From JBCCFX01 sp039029515 (lineage in GTDB: Bacteria > Planctomycetota > Phycisphaerae > Phycisphaerales > SM1A02), in the NCBI GenBank assembly GCA_039029515.1, contig JBCCFX010000076.1, forward strand, positions 1-15,892: a DNA stretch of 15,892 bases, in the 5' to 3' direction. Made by a program: the position numbers and the translations under genes. The notes under the pieces were generated by a model. The model saw only the letters and a program-made list of their open reading frames with translations, searched no databases and was not told where the DNA came from. Numbering within the stretch: the stretch's first letter is position 1; every line of letters begins with the position of its first letter. This document shows positions 1-7,643 of this stretch, piece by piece.

Positions 1-1
1 A

Positions 2-1372
2 GAACACGATCCCAACGAGATCTGGGCATCACAGGCGTTTGTGACGCGCGATGTGCTTGATGCGACGGGTGTGGAACGACGTGACGTCGCGGCCGTGGCG
101 ATCACGAATCAGCGCGAGACGACGATCGTATGGGATCGGCATACGGGCGAGCCGATTCATAATGCAATCGTCTGGCAGGACCGTCGAACCGCCTCAATGT
201 GCGATCGTCTGCGCGCAGACGGAGTCGCAGATGCCATTCGCCATAAGACTGGCCTCGTGCTTGATGCGTATTTCTCGGCCACGAAGATCGCCTGGCTGCT
301 TGAGCACGTTGACGGTGCCCGTGAGCGTGCGGAGCGCGGTGAACTGGCGTTCGGGACGGTCGATTCGTGGATCGCCTACAAGCTGACCGACGGTGCACTG
401 CATATCACTGATGTCAGCAACGCATCACGCACGATGCTCTTCGACCTTCGTGCACGTGATTGGGATGATGAACTTCTGGCGATCTTCGGCGTCCCGCGAA
501 GTATGTTGCCCGAGGTGCGCAGCAGCTCCGAATCGTACGGCGATGTACAGGCGGATGTCGGTTTGCGAGGTGTGCCCATCGCGGGCATTGTCGGCGATCA
601 GCAGGCGGCCACGATGGGTCAGATGTGCATTGAGCCGGGCATGGCGAAGAACACGTATGGTACGGGCTGTTTTCTCCTGATGAATGTCGGTCATCAGCCT
701 CAGGCATCGCAGCACAACCTGCTCACCACCGTGGCGTGGAAACGCGACGCGACCATGACGTATGCACTGGAGGGCAGCGTGTTCATCGGCGGCGCGGCGG
801 TGCAGTGGTTGCGCGATGGCCTGAAGATCATCGAATCATCATCGGCGGTGGAATCGCTGGCGTCATGCGTGGACGACAATGACGACGTGTATTTCGTGCC
901 CGCGCTCACCGGACTCGGTGCGCCTCACTGGGATGCGTATGCACGCGGCATCATCATCGGACTGACGCGCGGAACCACAGATGCTCATATCGCACGTGCA
1001 GCGTTGCAGGGCATTGCGTTCTCAGTGATGGATCTTGTGACTACGATGGTGCGAGACGCCGGCACACCGATGACTGAACTCCGTGTCGACGGCGGCGCAT
1101 CCGCGAACAATCTATTGATGCAATTCCAGGCGGATATGCTCGGCATTCCGGTCGTTCGACCGACAGTGCTCGAAACAACGGCGCTCGGTGCCGCGTACAT
1201 GGCTGGACTCGCGGTCAACGTCTGGGACTCGACCGAGGCAATTGTGTCGAACTGGACGGTTGATCGTCGGTTCGAGCCATCGATGACGGCATCCCGTGTG
1301 CAGCGTCATCGCGAACGATGGGGCGAAGCCGTCCAGCGTGCCCGTGGCTGGGCCAGAGAGGACAACGCATGA
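2..1372 (+). CDS. glpK: Glycerol kinase, 5' end cut off by the window
   Basis: Phosphorylates glycerol with ATP to sn-glycerol 3-phosphate in the cytoplasm. The open frame runs to the left edge without an authentic start, and the codons before the first GTG (position 41) already read like family sequence (EHDPNEIW), so the gene begins outside the window. Visible FGGY-kinase features are the substrate region NQRETT followed by VWQDRRT (about 110-190), GDQQAA in the N-terminal/C-terminal lobe junction (about 593-612), and the ATP-side motif DGGASANN (about 1088-1111) followed by ETTALGAAY near the C terminus. About 457 of the usual roughly 500 residues are present. The TGA stop overlaps the start of glpD (ATGA), so the two are translationally coupled. 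No glpF or glpR is visible here. The family assignment is secure. Confidence 0.96.
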   Translation, partial: EHDPNEIWASQAFVTRDVLDATGVERRDVAAVAITNQRETTIVWDRHTGEPIHNAIVWQDRRTASMCDRLRADGVADAIRHKTGLVLDAYFSATKIAWLLEHVDGARERAERGELAFGTVDSWIAYKLTDGALHITDVSNASRTMLFDLRARDWDDELLAIFGVPRSMLPEVRSSSESYGDVQADVGLRGVPIAGIVGDQQAATMGQMCIEPGMAKNTYGTGCFLLMNVGHQPQASQHNLLTTVAWKRDATMTYALEGSVFIGGAAVQWLRDGLKIIESSSAVESLASCVDDNDDVYFVPALTGLGAPHWDAYARGIIIGLTRGTTDAHIARAALQGIAFSVMDLVTTMVRDAGTPMTELRVDGGASANNLLMQFQADMLGIPVVRPTVLETTALGAAYMAGLAVNVWDSTEAIVSNWTVDRRFEPSMTASRVQRHRERWGEAVQRARGWAREDNA

Positions 1373-2937
1373 ATCGTGATGCCATGATCGCGGCGATACG
1401 CGACCGCAGTGAACCGTGGGACATGGTGGTGATCGGTGGTGGCGCGACGGGGCTCGGAACCGCGGTCGATGCCGCGTCGCGCGGGTATGACGTCTTGCTG
1501 GTGGAGCAGAGTGACTTTGCCAAGGGGACGTCAAGCCGGTCGACGAAACTTGTACACGGTGGCGTTCGATATCTGCAGCAGGGCAATGTGTCGCTGGTGA
1601 TGGGGGCGCTCAAGGAACGGGGACTGATGCGTCAGAACGCGCCGCATCTCGTTGATGATGTGCCGTTCATCGTGCCAAGTTATGCGTGGTGGGAATCACC
1701 GTTCTATGGCATCGGCATGAAAGTGTACGACCTGCTTGCAGGTCGATATGGATTCGGGCGGTCATCACACCTGTCACGCGATGAAGTGGTGGAGGAGATT
1801 CCATCGATCCAGACAGATGGCCTGCGTGGCGGCACGCAGTACTTTGACGGACAGTTCGATGATGCACGCCTGGCGATCAACCTAGCAACGACAGCGTACG
1901 AGCAGGGCGCAACCCTTGTGAATTACATGCGCGTGGAGTCGTTGACAAAGGATGATCGTGGTCACATCACCGGCGTCATCGCGCGCGATCTTGAATCTGA
2001 GGCCACGGCGCAGAGCGAAGCCCACGTCATCGTCAATGCGACCGGTCCCTTCGCCGATGCCATTCGCAGCCTCGACAACGCCGATGCAGCACCGATCATT
2101 GCACCGAGCCAGGGTGTGCATATTGTGCTGGATCGATCGTTCATACCGCGGGAATCGGCGATCATGGTGCCGCACACCGATGATGACCGTGTCATGTTTG
2201 CGATTCCATGGCATGACGTTGCGGTCGTCGGGACGACGGACACGCCAATTGATGATGTGTCACTGGAGCCGCGACCGTTTGCCGAGGAAATCGAGTTCAT
2301 CCTTGAGACCGCGAATCGATATCTCGCGCGTCCTGCGACCGCAGATGATGTGCGAAGCGTGTTCGCCGGCATTCGACCACTCGTGAAGATGGGCGACGGT
2401 GAGGATACTGCGGCGTTGTCGCGCGATCACACCGTTCTCATCGATCCAGATTCAGGCTTGTTGACCGTTGCCGGCGGCAAGTGGACCACGTATCGACATA
2501 TGGCGGAGGACGTCGTGGACCAGGCCATTTTGCTTGGCGACCTGGAGCCGCGCGATGGTGTCACGAAGAACCTGCCGATCCACGGATTTCATCCGAACGC
2601 CGAACGATTCGATCGACTGGCGTTCTTCGGATCTGATGCACCAGAGATCATGCAGCTCATGGATTCCGATGTCGCGCTCGCAGCGCCGCTTCACCCGAGG
2701 CTTCCGTTGACCGGCGCGGAGGTCGTCTGGAGTTGCCGACACGAAATGGCGCGCACGGTCGATGACATTCTGGCGCGCCGTTCTCGATCGCTACTCTTCG
2801 ATGCGCGTGCCGCCATTGAAGCCGCGGCACCAACGGCAGCGCTGATGGCACGTGAGCATGATCGCGATGCGGAATGGGTCAGCGCGCAGGTTGATGCCTT
2901 CACGCGTATGGCGGCCGCGTACATCTACGTCGCGTAG
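1369..2937 (+). CDS. glpD: Aerobic glycerol-3-phosphate dehydrogenase (FAD, quinone-linked)
   Basis: Oxidises glycerol 3-phosphate made by the adjacent GlpK to dihydroxyacetone phosphate and passes electrons to quinone at the inner face of the membrane. The 522-residue product is close to the usual length. It opens with an FAD Rossmann motif (VVIGGGATGLGTA, about residues 18-31), followed by the family block GTSSRSTKLVHGGVRYL, and later has GTTDTP and GGKWTTYRHMAEDVVD typical of GlpD. I chose the ATG at 1369 over an in-frame upstream start at 1318 because the longer form would lie inside glpK, while 1369 gives an ATGA overlap and has GAGAGGA at 1356-1362, 6 nt upstream. The C-terminal alpha-helical domain is present. 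It converges with the histidine kinase gene, leaving only 18 nt and no obvious terminator. Confidence 0.96.
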   Translation: MNRDAMIAAIRDRSEPWDMVVIGGGATGLGTAVDAASRGYDVLLVEQSDFAKGTSSRSTKLVHGGVRYLQQGNVSLVMGALKERGLMRQNAPHLVDDVPFIVPSYAWWESPFYGIGMKVYDLLAGRYGFGRSSHLSRDEVVEEIPSIQTDGLRGGTQYFDGQFDDARLAINLATTAYEQGATLVNYMRVESLTKDDRGHITGVIARDLESEATAQSEAHVIVNATGPFADAIRSLDNADAAPIIAPSQGVHIVLDRSFIPRESAIMVPHTDDDRVMFAIPWHDVAVVGTTDTPIDDVSLEPRPFAEEIEFILETANRYLARPATADDVRSVFAGIRPLVKMGDGEDTAALSRDHTVLIDPDSGLLTVAGGKWTTYRHMAEDVVDQAILLGDLEPRDGVTKNLPIHGFHPNAERFDRLAFFGSDAPEIMQLMDSDVALAAPLHPRLPLTGAEVVWSCRHEMARTVDDILARRSRSLLFDARAAIEAAAPTAALMAREHDRDAEWVSAQVDAFTRMAAAYIYVA

Positions 2938-2955
2938 ATGAACAGCCGAGCATCG

Positions 2956-5232
2956 TCAGGCGGCTTGATCAAGTTTATGGTGCGCGGTCCTGCAGACTTC
3001 GATGAGGCTGTCGCGGTCGATCGGTTTGGTCGCATAGGTATCGCAGCCGGCGTCGAGGCATCGAGCTTCATCCCCGTCCATGGCGTGCGCGGTCAAGGCG
3101 ATGATTGGGAGCGTGCATCCCTTTCGCCGAAGCAGCCGCGTGGCGTCGTAGCCGTCCATGACCGGCATCTGCATGTCTGTCAGAATGAGATCAAACGGCG
3201 AAGGCGCGATCAGCGCGCCGTCAATCGAGGCAGCCTGCGTCAGCAGTCGAACGCCGGCGTCGCCGTTGTCCGCGACGGTGACGTCCGCACCGGCTTTGCG
3301 AAGATGGAATGCGATGAGCCGCTGGTTGTCCGGGCCATCTTCAATCAGCAGGATGCGCTTGCCCTGGAGTGCTGGGCCACTTTCGTGCAAGGTTGATTCA
3401 CGTCGCGGACGCGATGAGACCACGACCTTGCCAGCTTCTTCGGGAGTCATGTGCGGCACATCGCGCGTGTCGCCGGTGCTGACACTGATGGAGAACGTGC
3501 TTCCCTGACCCGGCTGACTATCGACGGTGATCGTACCACCGAGAATCGTGGCGAGACGCCGGCTGATGCCCAGTCCAAGCCCGGTGCCGCCGAAGCGTCG
3601 CGTTGTACTGGTGTCGGCCTGACTGAAGGGATCGAACAGGTCGTCGATGCACTCGGCGTCGATCCCGATGCCGGTATCCTTGACGTCGAACGTGAGCTGC
3701 TCGGCATCGTGATCATGACGGACGATGACGGTTACGCTTCCGACTTCCGTGAACTTGATGCCGTTGCCGATGACGTTCACGAGGATCTGGCGAAGCCGAA
3801 CGGGATCTGACGCAATCGTCGTCGGAATCGGTGTGCAGAACGAAGCGTTGAGTTCCAGTCCCTTGGCGCGCGCCTTGACGCCCATGAGCGAGATGGCGCC
3901 CTGAAGGATCTGGATCGGGTCGACGTCAATCGACTCCACGGTCATCGTGCCATCTTCGATCTTGGAGATGTCCAGAATGTCGTTGATGATCGCCAGCAGG
4001 TGATCACCATTGCGCCGAATGGTGGCGAGATACTCGTGATGCAGTTCGATAGGCAGCGACGCATCGGTAGGGCCGTCGAGCAACTCGGTGTAACCCAGAA
4101 TCGCGTTCATCGGCGTACGGATTTCATGGCTCATATTGGCCAGGAACTCAGTCTTCGCACGATTCGCAGCCTTGGCAGACACCATGGCGTCGCGCAATTC
4201 CAGTTCTGCCATCTTCAACTGCGTCATGTCGACCGAGAGCGCCACATACTGAACCGGCAAGCCATCGTTGCCCAGAAGTGGCACGATGGTCATATCGAGC
4301 CAGAAGATGGAGCCATCGCGAGCGCGGTTCTGAATTCGATCACGGAAGAGCCGACCGGACGAGATGGTCTCGAACATCGCGTCGAAGAAGGCTGCGCTGT
4401 GGCGGCCGGAACTGAGGATGCGTGGATTCTGCCCGGTCAACTCTTCTCGTGCATAGCCGCTCAATGCACAGAAGTTGTCATTGACGCTGGTGATGGTGCC
4501 ATCGAGATCGGTCACAACGACAATGGTTGCGGCATCCACGCCGGCGAGATACGAATCGAGTTCTCGCGTCTGATCCTGCAAGAGCGTTTCGATACGTTCG
4601 CCCGATGCTTCGAGTTCCGCCGAGCGCAAGGCTGTCAGCATGACCTGACGCCGGCTCTGGTGAATTGACAGGGACAGGAAGATCACCTCAAAGGCAACCC
4701 AGCCTGTGTGTTCTACCCACCGAAACATGGCTGCATCAGCAACGCCGAACACGGATTGTGGGAAGTACATGCCACGAACAAAGTGATCGGCTGCGGTGAC
4801 AAAGGTGGCGATCGCGAGCACACGATAGTCGCGGTAGAACGCAAGAAATGCGAGCGAGCCAAACACGTGAAAATGCGTTTCGATCCGACCGCCGGTGACA
4901 TGGATGAGCAGCGCGGAGAACATGGTTTGCGCAAACGCGATGACGAACCGAGTAATCGGCGCGCCGGGTCGCGTCAGCACCAGTACGAGCGGTAAGAGGG
5001 CAAGCACCGCCCCCAGACCAATCGTCGCCCAGACGTGGACATGGACGGCGCTTTGAGCGCCGATCCACGTGCGCGGTGAAAGCACAAGCACGGCGACGAC
5101 GGCGCCGACAAACTGAATGGCCATGAGAACGGCGAACATGCGGTCGGCATGTCGACGTGACTTGTCGAGCTCACTCTCAAAGAGTGATGTCGCCCGCTCG
5201 ATGTTCTGGACGTCCATCGCACGTTTACCCAT
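2956..5232 (-). CDS. Membrane hybrid sensor histidine kinase/response regulator with PAS domain
   Basis: A 758-residue hybrid two-component kinase. Order of parts (residue numbers from the ATG at 5232): about six hydrophobic segments between residues 30 and 190; a short coiled coil (about 195-230); a PAS domain (about 232-340); a HisKA dimerisation helix with phospho-acceptor His369 in the motif SHEIRTP; a HATPase with N box (NVIGNGIKF), G1 (DTGIGI) and G2 (GGTGLGLGIS); and a C-terminal receiver with phospho-acceptor Asp686 (LTDMQMP) and conserved Lys736. The membrane sensor contains several histidines, including GGRIETHFHVF and AADHFVRG, which suggests metal or haem sensing (inference). The start is uncertain: ATG codons at 5250, 5232 and 5217 are all possible and none has a good Shine-Dalgarno. 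At 5232 it overlaps the upstream redB-like stop by 8 nt. The output partner is unknown; no stand-alone DNA-binding regulator is adjacent. Confidence 0.9.
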   Translation of the reverse strand: MGKRAMDVQNIERATSLFESELDKSRRHADRMFAVLMAIQFVGAVVAVLVLSPRTWIGAQSAVHVHVWATIGLGAVLALLPLVLVLTRPGAPITRFVIAFAQTMFSALLIHVTGGRIETHFHVFGSLAFLAFYRDYRVLAIATFVTAADHFVRGMYFPQSVFGVADAAMFRWVEHTGWVAFEVIFLSLSIHQSRRQVMLTALRSAELEASGERIETLLQDQTRELDSYLAGVDAATIVVVTDLDGTITSVNDNFCALSGYAREELTGQNPRILSSGRHSAAFFDAMFETISSGRLFRDRIQNRARDGSIFWLDMTIVPLLGNDGLPVQYVALSVDMTQLKMAELELRDAMVSAKAANRAKTEFLANMSHEIRTPMNAILGYTELLDGPTDASLPIELHHEYLATIRRNGDHLLAIINDILDISKIEDGTMTVESIDVDPIQILQGAISLMGVKARAKGLELNASFCTPIPTTIASDPVRLRQILVNVIGNGIKFTEVGSVTVIVRHDHDAEQLTFDVKDTGIGIDAECIDDLFDPFSQADTSTTRRFGGTGLGLGISRRLATILGGTITVDSQPGQGSTFSISVSTGDTRDVPHMTPEEAGKVVVSSRPRRESTLHESGPALQGKRILLIEDGPDNQRLIAFHLRKAGADVTVADNGDAGVRLLTQAASIDGALIAPSPFDLILTDMQMPVMDGYDATRLLRRKGCTLPIIALTAHAMDGDEARCLDAGCDTYATKPIDRDSLIEVCRTAHHKLDQAA

Positions 5233-5905
5233 GCGGCACCGCGCAGTCATCAGCAAATGGCAGATTGGCGTTGTGTGGTTGCATCAACGGGCAACCGAAT
5301 ACAGGCGAGTTCGCCGTGCTCTCGAGTGGTCCGCGAAGTGCCTCAATCATCGCACGTCGGCCTGCGTTGGCGCCTTCGTGGCCACGTGCTGACGTGATGC
5401 CGCCCGAGAAGCGAAGCGTTCCGTCCGGTGCGTAGACAAGGCAGTGGCCGCTCGTCTTGGCGCCGAACGTGGCCGCTTCCACGCCGTCAGGATCGATGCG
5501 GAAATCGATGTCGTTCGCAGACGACACAAGTGTCCAGAGTCGACCGTGCGCCCAGTCGTCCTGCGCATCAGCTGGTCGACCGAAGACAACCGTCGTGCGA
5601 ACATCCGCGGGTGCGTGCGCGAGCGCACGTCGAAGCTCGGCAAAGGTCGCGAGCGTACACGGGCAATGCGGATGCGCGAACAGGATGACCGTGGTTGTTG
5701 ATGTGGCCGGCGTGAGGTTGGCAGCGACGGGCCATGTTGCAGGTGTTGCGGCCGTGGCGCCAGGCACTGTGCTGTATCGAGTCAACCCCAGAAATCCGCC
5801 GACGATGACCACAATCCAGCATGCGATCGCAATGCTGAGAACGCAGTTGGACAGGCGGCAACGTGGCGCATCGTTGCTCTCGGGCTCGTCATGGAGTCGA
5901 GGCAT
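5225..5905 (-). CDS. Membrane-anchored CxC thioredoxin-fold protein (RedB-like)
   Basis: A 226-residue protein with a short cytoplasmic N terminus, one transmembrane helix (about residues 20-42), a linker, then a periplasmic thioredoxin-like domain. The putative active site is HPHCPCT, giving Cys81 and Cys83 as a CxC pair rather than the usual CxxC. A later GHCLVY and the C-terminal PVFGCPL (Cys205) match what I remember of planctomycete proteins annotated as RedB, but I cannot verify that by search. The likely role is periplasmic thiol redox or metal handling, which is inference. The ATG at 5905 was chosen because it places the transmembrane helix normally; the upstream extension (to 5995) is Arg/Pro-rich and runs into the divergent promoter region. 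The gene runs straight into the histidine kinase, so the pair probably forms one transcription unit and may be a sensor plus redox partner. Confidence 0.72.
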   Translation of the reverse strand: MPRLHDEPESNDAPRCRLSNCVLSIAIACWIVVIVGGFLGLTRYSTVPGATAATPATWPVAANLTPATSTTTVILFAHPHCPCTLATFAELRRALAHAPADVRTTVVFGRPADAQDDWAHGRLWTLVSSANDIDFRIDPDGVEAATFGAKTSGHCLVYAPDGTLRFSGGITSARGHEGANAGRRAMIEALRGPLESTANSPVFGCPLMQPHNANLPFADDCAVPHG

Positions 5906-6045
5906 GGGGACTTCATCGGGCCGCAGTCGGGCATGCTTGCGGCGATTGCCGTGACAGGGCAAATCCCGGACGATCCCGATGGTTCTCGGACACAAATTGG
6001 TCGTCGCCGAGCGTTGATCGTGCTACTGTTTCAGCGTTCGTTCCT

Positions 6046-6051
6046 GGAGAA
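6046..6051 (+). promoter_or_regulatory. Ribosome binding site that fixes the mntR start
   Basis: GGAGAA lies 7 nt before the GTG at 6059. The frame stays open to 5891, but that longer form would overlap the divergent RedB-like start and adds residues that do not resemble MntR. This site supports GTG 6059 as the real start. Confidence 0.75.
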
Positions 6052-6058
6052 GCTCACT

Positions 6059-6484
6059 GTGGCCCGGAAACCGACTGCTGCCGCTCATCGACGCACCCGG
6101 CGCGACCATGCATCGGAGACGGCTGAAGATTACGTGGAAGCAATCGCGGACGTCGTCGACGACCGTGGGGCATGTCGGGTCACCGATCTCTCGGAGCGTT
6201 TTGGCGTCAGTCACGTCACCGTGATCCGGATCATTCAGCGGCTGGAGCGCGATGGTTTTATCACGACCGAGCCATACCGGCCCATCAAGTTGACCGCGAA
6301 AGGCAAGCGGCTGGCTCGCAGTTGTCGAGAACGCCATGAGATCGTGTACCGGTTTCTTCTGGCCATCGGCGTCGAACCGCGGGTTGCGGCCATCGATTCT
6401 GAAGGGATCGAGCACCATGTCAGCGCCGCCACCCTCGCTCGCTTTCGTGACATTGCCGATGCCCACGACGAGACCGCCGGCTGA
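6059..6484 (+). CDS. mntR: MntR, DtxR-family manganese-responsive transcriptional repressor
   Basis: A 141-residue regulator of the DtxR/MntR family, without the SH3-like third domain of DtxR, so it is the short MntR type. Residues 20-80 form the winged helix (recognition region VSHVTVIRIIQRLERDGF), followed by the dimerisation/metal domain (about 84-130). Aligned by eye with Bacillus subtilis MntR, all metal ligands are present: Asp24 and Glu27 (EDYVEAI), His93 (RERHEIV), and Glu115, Glu118 and His119 (SEGIEHH). The GTG start has a strong Shine-Dalgarno. It sits directly upstream of, and on the same strand as, the mntABCD genes, with a promoter carrying two palindromes in between, so it very likely represses that operon when Mn(II) is plentiful. 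It is divergent from the RedB-like gene. Fe or Zn responsiveness cannot be excluded. Confidence 0.9.
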   Translation: MARKPTAAAHRRTRRDHASETAEDYVEAIADVVDDRGACRVTDLSERFGVSHVTVIRIIQRLERDGFITTEPYRPIKLTAKGKRLARSCRERHEIVYRFLLAIGVEPRVAAIDSEGIEHHVSAATLARFRDIADAHDETAG

Positions 6485-6525
6485 GATCGTCGCCACGCCG
6501 ATGAAGTGGCCGAAACGAACCTGTC

Positions 6526-6554
6526 TTGACAGGGCTTGTACGCCAAGCTACAAT
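6526..6554 (+). promoter_or_regulatory. Sigma70-type promoter of the mntABCD operon
   Basis: A perfect -35 hexamer TTGACA (6526-6531), a 17-nt spacer and a near-perfect -10 hexamer TACAAT (6549-6554). The predicted transcription start is near 6561, about 60 nt ahead of the mntA ATG at 6621. It lies in the only sizeable gap between mntR and mntA. Its strength on paper suggests high output unless repressed. Confidence 0.85.
6536..6553. promoter_or_regulatory. Putative MntR operator 1 (overlaps -10)
   Basis: TTGTACGCCAAGCTACAA is an imperfect 18-bp palindrome with perfect outer TTGTA/TACAA arms. It covers the end of the spacer and most of the -10 hexamer, so a bound repressor would block RNA polymerase. 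Its outer arms match operator 2, whose centre lies 22 bp downstream (about two helical turns). Confidence 0.65.
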
Positions 6555-6557
6555 CAG

Positions 6558-6575
6558 TTGTAGCAAGTGCTACAA
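6558..6575. promoter_or_regulatory. Putative MntR operator 2 (covers the transcription start)
   Basis: TTGTAGCAAGTGCTACAA is a palindrome with perfect 8-bp arms and a 2-bp centre. Its core TAGCAAGTGCTA resembles the E. coli MntR box core as I remember it (TAGCAAAGGCTA, 10 of 12 positions equal). It spans the predicted transcription start. Recognition by the adjacent MntR is an inference from position and similarity. Confidence 0.75.
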
Positions 6576-6620
6576 ATTGGGTCGAATCAGTCGGCGAAAC
6601 CAGTGTCGGGAGGCGACAGC

Positions 6621-7643
6621 ATGTATGGACGAAATTGGGCGCGATCCGGTCGTACGGTGGTCATGATTGCGGCGGCGATCGCCATCATGAGTGTGTTCAG
6701 CGGCTGTCGAGGCGAACCCGGCAACACTGACGATGCGGTCGGTGATGCCGTGGGTAATACAGGGCCGTACACCATTGTCTCCACCGTGGGGATGGTCACG
6801 GACGTCGTCGATCAGGTTGCCGGCGACCGCGCCACGGTGACCGGCATCATGGGATCGGGTGTGGACCCGCACCTGTACAAGCCAACGCGAAGTGATGTGC
6901 AGGTGTTGCTTGACGCCGATATCGTCTTTTATTGCGGTCTTCTGCTCGAAGGCCGGATGACCGATACGCTCATCCGCGCGGCAAGCTCAGGGAAGAAAGT
7001 GCATGCGGTGACGGAGATGCTGGATGAGCAGTATCTCCTGGAGCCGGAAGAGTTCGAAGGTTTGAACGATCCCCACGTCTGGATGGATCCGTCAGCGTGG
7101 GTTCGCGCTGTCGACGTCGTGCGCGATGCGCTGATTGACTTCGATCCGGACGGCGCTGCGATCTATACGGCGAACGCGGCGGCATACAGCGAGCAACTTG
7201 CGGCGCTCGATGCCTATGCCGAAGACGTCCTGGCGAGTGTCCCCGAGTCGCAGCGCGTGCTCATCACGGCGCACGATGCGTTCAACTACTTCGGGCGCCG
7301 CTTCGGGTATGAAGTGGTCGGAATTCAGGGTTTGTCAACAGAGTCAGAAGCGGGGGTGCAGGACATCGAGCGATTGGTTGACCTGATCGTGGAGCGTGGC
7401 ATCGACGCGGTGTTCATCGAATCCACGGTGTCTGAGCGAAACATCAACGCGTTGATCGAAGGCGCTCGCGCACGCGGGCATGATGTTCGCGTGGGTGGCG
7501 AACTCTTCAGCGATGCTATGGGCGAAAATGGCACGTACGAAGGGACGTACATCGGCATGGTTGACCACAACGTCACGACGATCTCCCGCGCGCTTGGCGG
7601 CGATGCGCCGCCGCGCGGCATGCACGAGAGGCTCGCAGAATGA
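6621..7643 (+). CDS. mntA: Metal (Mn/Zn/Fe)-binding lipoprotein of an ABC importer
   Basis: A 340-residue cluster A-I substrate-binding protein that captures a divalent metal outside the cytoplasmic membrane and delivers it to MntCD. It has a lipoprotein-type signal (hydrophobic stretch about residues 11-26, lipobox-like FSGC with Cys29). Candidate metal ligands by comparison with Treponema TroA are His84 (GVDPHLY), His152 (NDPHVW), His218 (ITAHDAF) and Asp298 (LFSDAMG). The spacing between the second and third ligand (66) and between the third and fourth (80) equals that in TroA. No ZnuA-style His-rich loop is seen. The ATG at 6621 was preferred over upstream TTG 6567 because GGGAGG (6608-6613) lies 7 nt before it and the signal peptide starts correctly there. 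Manganese is favoured because of the adjacent MntR, but ligands alone do not exclude zinc. It overlaps mntB by ATGA. Confidence 0.9.
   Translation: MYGRNWARSGRTVVMIAAAIAIMSVFSGCRGEPGNTDDAVGDAVGNTGPYTIVSTVGMVTDVVDQVAGDRATVTGIMGSGVDPHLYKPTRSDVQVLLDADIVFYCGLLLEGRMTDTLIRAASSGKKVHAVTEMLDEQYLLEPEEFEGLNDPHVWMDPSAWVRAVDVVRDALIDFDPDGAAIYTANAAAYSEQLAALDAYAEDVLASVPESQRVLITAHDAFNYFGRRFGYEVVGIQGLSTESEAGVQDIERLVDLIVERGIDAVFIESTVSERNINALIEGARARGHDVRVGGELFSDAMGENGTYEGTYIGMVDHNVTTISRALGGDAPPRGMHERLAE

Noticed and set aside
4000..4668. 222-codon open frame antisense to the histidine kinase
   Set aside because: It opposes the PAS and HisKA domains of a well-supported gene; no ribosome site or family resemblance.
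5891..6058. Longer N terminus for MntR
   Set aside because: Unlike MntR sequence, overlaps the divergent RedB-like gene start, and the GTG at 6059 has a good ribosome site.
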